From positions 5,642,001-5,706,000 of the forward strand of contig CM082586.2 of assembly GCA_040954595.2 (NCBI GenBank): a stretch of 64,000 nucleotides of DNA, read 5' to 3'. This document shows positions 58,601-64,000 of the stretch, piece by piece. The position numbers and the translations under genes were made by a program. This DNA is from Balanoglossus misakiensis (lineage: Eukaryota; Hemichordata). Positions within the stretch are counted from its first letter, which is position 1. Each line of letters begins with the position of its first letter. The notes beneath the pieces are model-generated. The model had not been told where the DNA came from, did no database searches, and saw only the letters and a list, made by a program, of their open reading frames with translations.

Positions 58601-61600
58601 GCCCTTCATCCATAAATAGCCGTACACAGTTTGACATGAACACGTGCGGAATGAATTAATCGGTGGATTCAAATTCATATCCTTCCAATCTCTTTTTTCA
58701 GGGGGTTTCTTTCACAGAGCTTACTTCCACCTTCTTTTCTGCACCGAGAAATCGTGAATCGCGTGTAATTACCAGCTTTAAAAGAAACGGCAATATATGC
58801 AAAGCCCCGGGCATTTGTTTTCCAGACATATTGGGACGAAAGTCGCTTTATGCAAACATTAAAGTTACTGAAAACGTTCTGCAAGACCTTTTGCTGCCAT
58901 CGATTATTATTTTGCCATTTGCTTTCTCTGGCGACACTCATTTCACCTTTGATATTTGCTGGGTTGTTTATCACGTGTTCTATCTTCTGTTTTTCCGTCG
59001 TCAATTTAATGGTGTCTTACTGCTGTCAGCTTATTGCCTTCATATATCAGATGTGGATGTATGTCACATATCGTTTCAAAATCTTTTAAAGTGAACGGGT
59101 GCTAGTTTGTATGTGGTTGTTTTATTTTTCACCGCTGACTTAAGTCTAAATTAACATTACTTTTGTTATTACTAAATTTATATTGTTGTCATTTTGAAAA
59201 TGTAAAAGATAACAGTAATTTATTATACAGATATATCCATCAAGAAAAGGATCGAGGTGATTTAGGACCAGGAAATTTATATACAGCTGACTGTTATTTT
59301 CACAACTGCATGTATATTTACACTGAAAGTGTCTGGATGCAGGTCACATGGACTGAATTAATGCACCCCTTTCCACTACTTTGTCATTAAGGACAGCAGT
59401 TCGGTGTGAAGGCTTGCTTGTATATTATAAAATTTGACATACACATGTCAATGCACTACTGCCACAACTTGCATCTCATGATGTGTCATTGTACTTCGCG
59501 GCATAGACAAAGTGTTCACGGATAACACCATCTCTGGGGAACAGCACCATCACGAGCACAGTACATGTATGTGTGAAGTTGGTTTTGCGAGACTCGACAG
59601 CCATACGAGGTCACGCGACAGCGTCGAACTAGATGCTACTTGACTATGCGTTTGGGGACTTAAGTTATGGCTCAGGAGGTGATGATAACACTTCCTTACC
59701 TGAGTTATGGTTCATCTTGGGATAAGAAAATGATCTCACTTGGCGAATTTACACCGATTAAACTAATTCTCAAACTGACGCTACGTTAAATTTAAGTATA
59801 AACACTTGAAATGTCTGCAGATAACGTGGTCACTGAGCTTTTTCGTACGTGATCAGCATGCTGTATACAGGTATACCTATGCTATAAATGCACACAGTGT
59901 CAAAACTGTTCCTGAGAATCTCGTGACAAAAACGTTCAGTCTTAGCATACAGATATTCTGGAACATTGAAGAAATGGCCTATATTACGAAATGTTGCGAA
60001 ATGTTGTGCAACTTGGTTAATGAAACTATTGTGCTGTGGTAATTAACCAAGAAACAAATCAATGAAACTAGAATTATATTCACAAAAAATATTGAAGTCA
60101 ACATGCAGGATAATTTTCATTCAGTTGTAAAACTGACCTCATGTTATTCTTTAAAAAATGTTGGAAAATCAATATGATGGAGTTGAAATTGTAGATGCAA
60201 TACAACCACATCGTAAAGTTTGCCTCTGAGAACATTAGTTTCGCACTTTGCCGAGACAATGTTTGGATTTCGCTGCTGACGTCATGTCGTCCAGACAGCA
60301 TGGCAGACATAAAATTACTAGTATTAACAGTAGACTTTATTTATCACAGTTTTGATTAGGTGCTTTCTTATCCGCTGTTTTCATAAGCTCTTTTGACCAG
60401 AAGCTAAACTTGTCACACAAAATTGTAGTCTATATATTCCGATAATTCTGCGAGGCGCACTCCATGTCAGCCGAATTGGAATAAACAGCTGGCCTGCACG
60501 CGATATCGACCTAAAAGTAAATTACATGTCTGGCAGACTATGAGCGACATCGTGGGATCACCACATACACTTGAAATTCAAGTGTTCTGAACTGTGAGAT
60601 AAAAATTGATCAATGGTGCCCCTTATTAATCGCCTGGGAAAGTTACTAGACCTGAACAAACCTGTCGCCAAAAAGGGAATTGGAATAAAGAATTATGTCA
60701 AGCAATGGTATTAGGATCACACGTACACTGGCCATCATCAAAAGCTTTACTATAAGAAGTATGTACACTTTTATATTTAGCCACTGACAAACGTGATTGA
60801 CATTTCAGCTGTTCTAAGAGGATGATGAATGTCGTTTCCAACGTGGACGGGATCAACATATGGACTACTCGGTTTCCTTTCACTAACTGGTGCCTTGTGT
60901 CATGGTTGAAAACGAGACCTGAGCACATATCCATGCTTACACATAAGTTAGTTTGAAATCATCAGGAGAATGACGTATTCTTCGGATTAATTTGGATGAC
61001 TCATTATACCCATTCTTTCACGTTGTCAGTTTCATACCAGTTTCATTGACCAGCGGAAATGCATGGGAAGAATTACACACACGTGCGTGAAAAGATATGC
61101 TGTCGTATTCAACGTGTGCGTTTCGTCGCGACAACATCTATTAACAGCCTTCTGGCAGTCTTTTCGTGGCAAACACCATTCAGCATTTCTCTGCAATTCA
61201 GGTATATTGGGCGAGACAGGAGGAATGACATCAGGGCGATTCATGCTTATATGATGGCATAAGGCACATGCCCGACTGTTTTGATGCTAAAAAAACAGTT
61301 CATTGAAACACCCAACGTCTGTGCGGTTATTTCTCGATATCATCTCTTGACTCCGCTCCTTTTCAGAAAATTCTCACAGGACAGAATTGGCTTACTGGCC
61401 TTAATTGCAAATCCAGTCACGTGACCGACTCACCTTATCGTGTACAATACCTCCCCACTCGGAGTGATCCTTATCAGCATACTCTCTTTTGTCGAGGTGC
61501 TCATGTGTACCTCCGCGCCTTTGGCATTGGTGAAAAATAGGTCCGGTACCCAGATTGTGTTTTTGTGGCTGCCATTGATGATGATAGGATTGGTTGCGTT

Positions 61601-61657
61601 AAATCTCAGCCTAGTGTCGTTCCATGTCTGTCTCACATACATGGTGACTGAATAATC
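55611..61657 (-). CDS. R6: GlyR/GABA-A-like anion-channel Cys-loop receptor subunit, 5' partial
   Basis: Exons seen on the minus strand: 61657-61434, 58245-58163, 57655-57521, 57299-57070, 56721-56560, 55880-55611. They total 1104 nt and 367 aa in one frame. The agonist exon has loop D VRQTW with Arg kept and the NDTRLRF strand. The Cys loop is canonical (RYFPMDQQ core, 13 residues). Loop B is Glu-Ser-Phe, as in vertebrate GlyR, and loop C is Tyr-x-x-Gly-Asn-Phe. M1 is followed by a Pro-Ala-Arg anion filter, and M2 is [12 protein letters not shown] with Trp at 17'. M3 starts AIDIW, with a basic Arg/Lys-rich loop before the CAT|GTAAAT donor. M4 is in the last exon. The signal, N-terminal and 68-nt exons were not found between 61658 and 64000 and probably lie beyond the window. 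Among the six it looks closest to R2. Confidence 0.9.
58246..61433 (-). other. R6 intron between agonist and Cys-loop exons
   Basis: The 3.2-kb intron contains a 143-codon plus-strand open frame at 58663-59094, with an overlapping minus-strand frame and no domain or start context. I see no other gene. Confidence 0.5.
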
Positions 61658-64000
61658 CTGAAACAGAAGGGAAGCAATGTCTACTAGATTTGATTGAGAT
61701 GTTCTACTTTATCAACATTTCACCAATGTACGATATTTACCTGTGATTTAAAAATAAGCACTGATTAAAATTTTATTCATGATAATTAATTGATTAGTAT
61801 TTCTATTCAAAGGAATTTCATTTGTAGGAATTGGAAACCGATGACTTTTCAAAACGGTATACTATCGATTAATGCATGTATTGAAATTAGTCGGAAAAAC
61901 AGACAATGGAAAATGTAGACCACTCTAAATATAATACATGTTTTTTAACATAGCATCGCAATATCAATATCCAGTTATGTCATCTTCACCTTCGTTTACT
62001 ACAACTGTAACATTCAAGTGTTGACATCAGTACATTGTATGAAGCAGTGTGGAAGTTTGATAATTAAAAATATATTCTGGTCAGGTGTACAACCTTGCAA
62101 AGTCTGAGTGTCTCGCTAACGAAACCTACAATACTAAAATGGGATTAGTGCGTCAGGTAATGAAAGTAAACATGTAGGGCATTTGTTAATATGAAATTAG
62201 ATTTTACCCCTGCTTTTATAACATTGTGAGAGCAAATCGAACTCTTAACGAAATCTATAGCAATTAAGGTTCAGATGAGGTTATAATTCTATGTCTAGCA
62301 GGGCCTATTTGAAACCACCCACAGATATGTGCAGTTAAACAAGATGTTTGTCGCGCGACCACGCTGCGCAGACATGTTACTTAATTGCCCGTTGCGGGTG
62401 GAAATATTTTACGAGTATTCTACAAAATCAAACAATGAAGGAAGGAGAAAAGAGCACAGCTCGAAAATGTGCCATGGTTTATATTTGCGCCACGTAGAGA
62501 GCGAACAGGTGCAATGCATGCCTGTGTCATTACAGATAGACATTCATACACTGGTCTACCCTACATGCAAAACAACCTGCTTGGTCAATTTGCAATAAAT
62601 AGAGTCCATCTCACTCAGCTAATGCAACACTGGATCTGTATTAACACATGTGGTGTGGCTAGGGTCAGTCTTGTCGGTCATGTTTTTTGTTTTAAAGTAC
62701 GAATACACGAATTAAATTGTAAGGAAATCGTCGAGAGATTTCGGAAATTTAGTCAATTTGATTATCGATGAAGCAAGGGCCTTTGAGTGTGAGAAATAAA
62801 GCGTTCCACTCGTTGCGATGCTCGTAATTGGTTTAATAGGAACAATAAGGGAAGTCTTTACTGAATTTGTATTATGCTTTTAGTGATAATGGCAGCCTTG
62901 GAACCTGGGACTGGCAAGCGACAAATAGGACATGTTGCTTGTATTCATTCCAACTTGCGATGTGTCAGTCAACAACGGAAATTTACATGTTAATGTAGAA
63001 GCGCACAATACGTATTTGGTACCGAAATGTGTCTAAAAATAAACACCTACTACTGCACATAGTTTCAGAATGGGTGGCAACATGGCAAAAGGAAAGTTGC
63101 ACATTAATTAATGCATTTTTATCTGAAAATTGCTATAATCGAAGAGGACCTGAAATGATGCGAGTTTGCTTTGTGATAGGCAGAATTTACAAAATAGAAA
63201 TGCAATCTGAAGACTGACAAAAAGCAGAGTTTTCTGGAAACATGATACAATTGTCGACAGCTTGAGCATACGCCGCACGTACGTTTCATGTTCGGCTTGG
63301 TGAACACGCCGCCTTGTATTTGCGAAAGAAATGTCGCTTAATCTATCTAAGTTATAAGGGTAAATCCATTTCAAAAATCAGGCAATGGGTGATGGGATCA
63401 ATCTAAACGCAAAACATTACGTGTAAGTCAGTTCACATCTGGCATTTTAGTGATTGGCGGCCTTCAATCAAGGCGAGGATGTGTGCGCAATTTGGAAACA
63501 CGCTTTGAATGGCCGCATTGGTTGAAACCTTTGTATAAACACATTGAAAGAACAGATGTTTTCCTCCACCTTTTGTCTGGGCTACTTAGGCTCAGGGAAA
63601 TAGCACAGAATAGGGTGCAGCGACGAACTGAGACGCAATTACCCAAAATAAATTCAGTTCGGAAGAGTTGTGTCAAGTTCACCTAATTTGTCGGCAGTTG
63701 TTTCTTCCTGCTGTTAATGTCTGAGCACACGCGTAATCGGTTATCTTCTTAAGCCAGACATCTTCAAGTTAGCATGCGATGTATCGATTTATTAGAAAGT
63801 CAATTAGGCATATAGGGTAAGGCCGTACATGATTAAGGCGGTATAGGTGCAACAGTATATATTGTGTATAAAACTTGGTGGGGAAATGCTAGGCTATACC
63901 GGTACATGTAGTGAACAGGAACAATTTTGAAACCTGTTATACAGCACCCAGTTCGGAAAAAAAATTGTTCTCCCAGAGACAGAAATATGAAGAAATGAAA
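61658..64000. other. Probable R6 upstream intron, no exon recognised
   Basis: I looked on the minus strand for a 68-nt exon ending in ATG before a GT donor and for a phase 2 signal exon. None was found. The stretch has short open frames only and continues to the window edge. Confidence 0.45.

Noticed and set aside
58663-59094. 143-codon plus-strand open frame in an R6 intron
   Set aside because: It has no recognisable domain, poor start context and an overlapping minus-strand open frame. It lies inside a normal intron, so it is most likely chance in low-stop DNA.

Overview
The window is animal nuclear DNA. It is AT-rich, intron-dense and full of simple repeats, with GT-AG introns of about 0.1 to 8 kb. 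The coding content is dominated by a cluster of six paralogous anion-selective Cys-loop receptor subunit genes of the glycine/GABA-A type. The exon pattern (about 60-nt signal-peptide exon, N-terminal exon, 68 nt, 215-224 nt, 83 nt, 132-147 nt, 230 nt, a TM3 exon and a TM4 exon) matches what I know of vertebrate GlyR/GABA-A genes. Sequence divergence, repeat content and a lineage-expanded glycosyltransferase family suggest a marine invertebrate, possibly an invertebrate deuterostome; the species cannot be fixed from the sequence alone.

Layout. Receptor R1 (+, 2452-5743) is visible from the agonist-binding exon to the stop; its 5' exons lie outside or were not found. R2 (+, 11222-19161) is complete at 455 aa, with a probable 5'UTR exon ending at 9165. 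A type II membrane glycosyltransferase (+, 20260-22042, 364 aa) sits in the middle, where the two arms of the cluster converge. R3 (-, 27541-22969, 464 aa) and R4 (-, 32698-28647, 444 aa) are complete. A short two-exon gene (-, 36832-34862) encodes an acidic protein with one C-terminal membrane helix and no recognised family. R5 (-, 53021-38513, 488 aa) is complete, with an 8.3-kb first intron and a repeat-rich intron 6. R6 (-, 61657-55611) runs toward the window edge and lacks its first three exons.

Function. All six subunits have a 13-residue Cys loop, the Pro-Ala-Arg anion-filter motif before M2, and a GlyR-like M2 and M3 start. None has the second disulfide of loop C seen in vertebrate GlyR. 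They differ at classical agonist-contact positions. R2, R5 and R6 keep the loop D Arg, loop B Glu and loop C Tyr. R3 and R4 lose the loop B Glu. R1 loses all three and also has an extra residue between M1 and M2. The cluster therefore looks like tandem duplication with diverging ligand sites, perhaps giving accessory or orphan subunits.

The non-coding part holds many microsatellites, a MITE-like foldback element, a small hairpin, a tRNA-like relic, a duplicated block with long poly-G tracts in R5 intron 6, and several perfect or near-perfect copies of a 10-bp CACGTG-centred palindrome.
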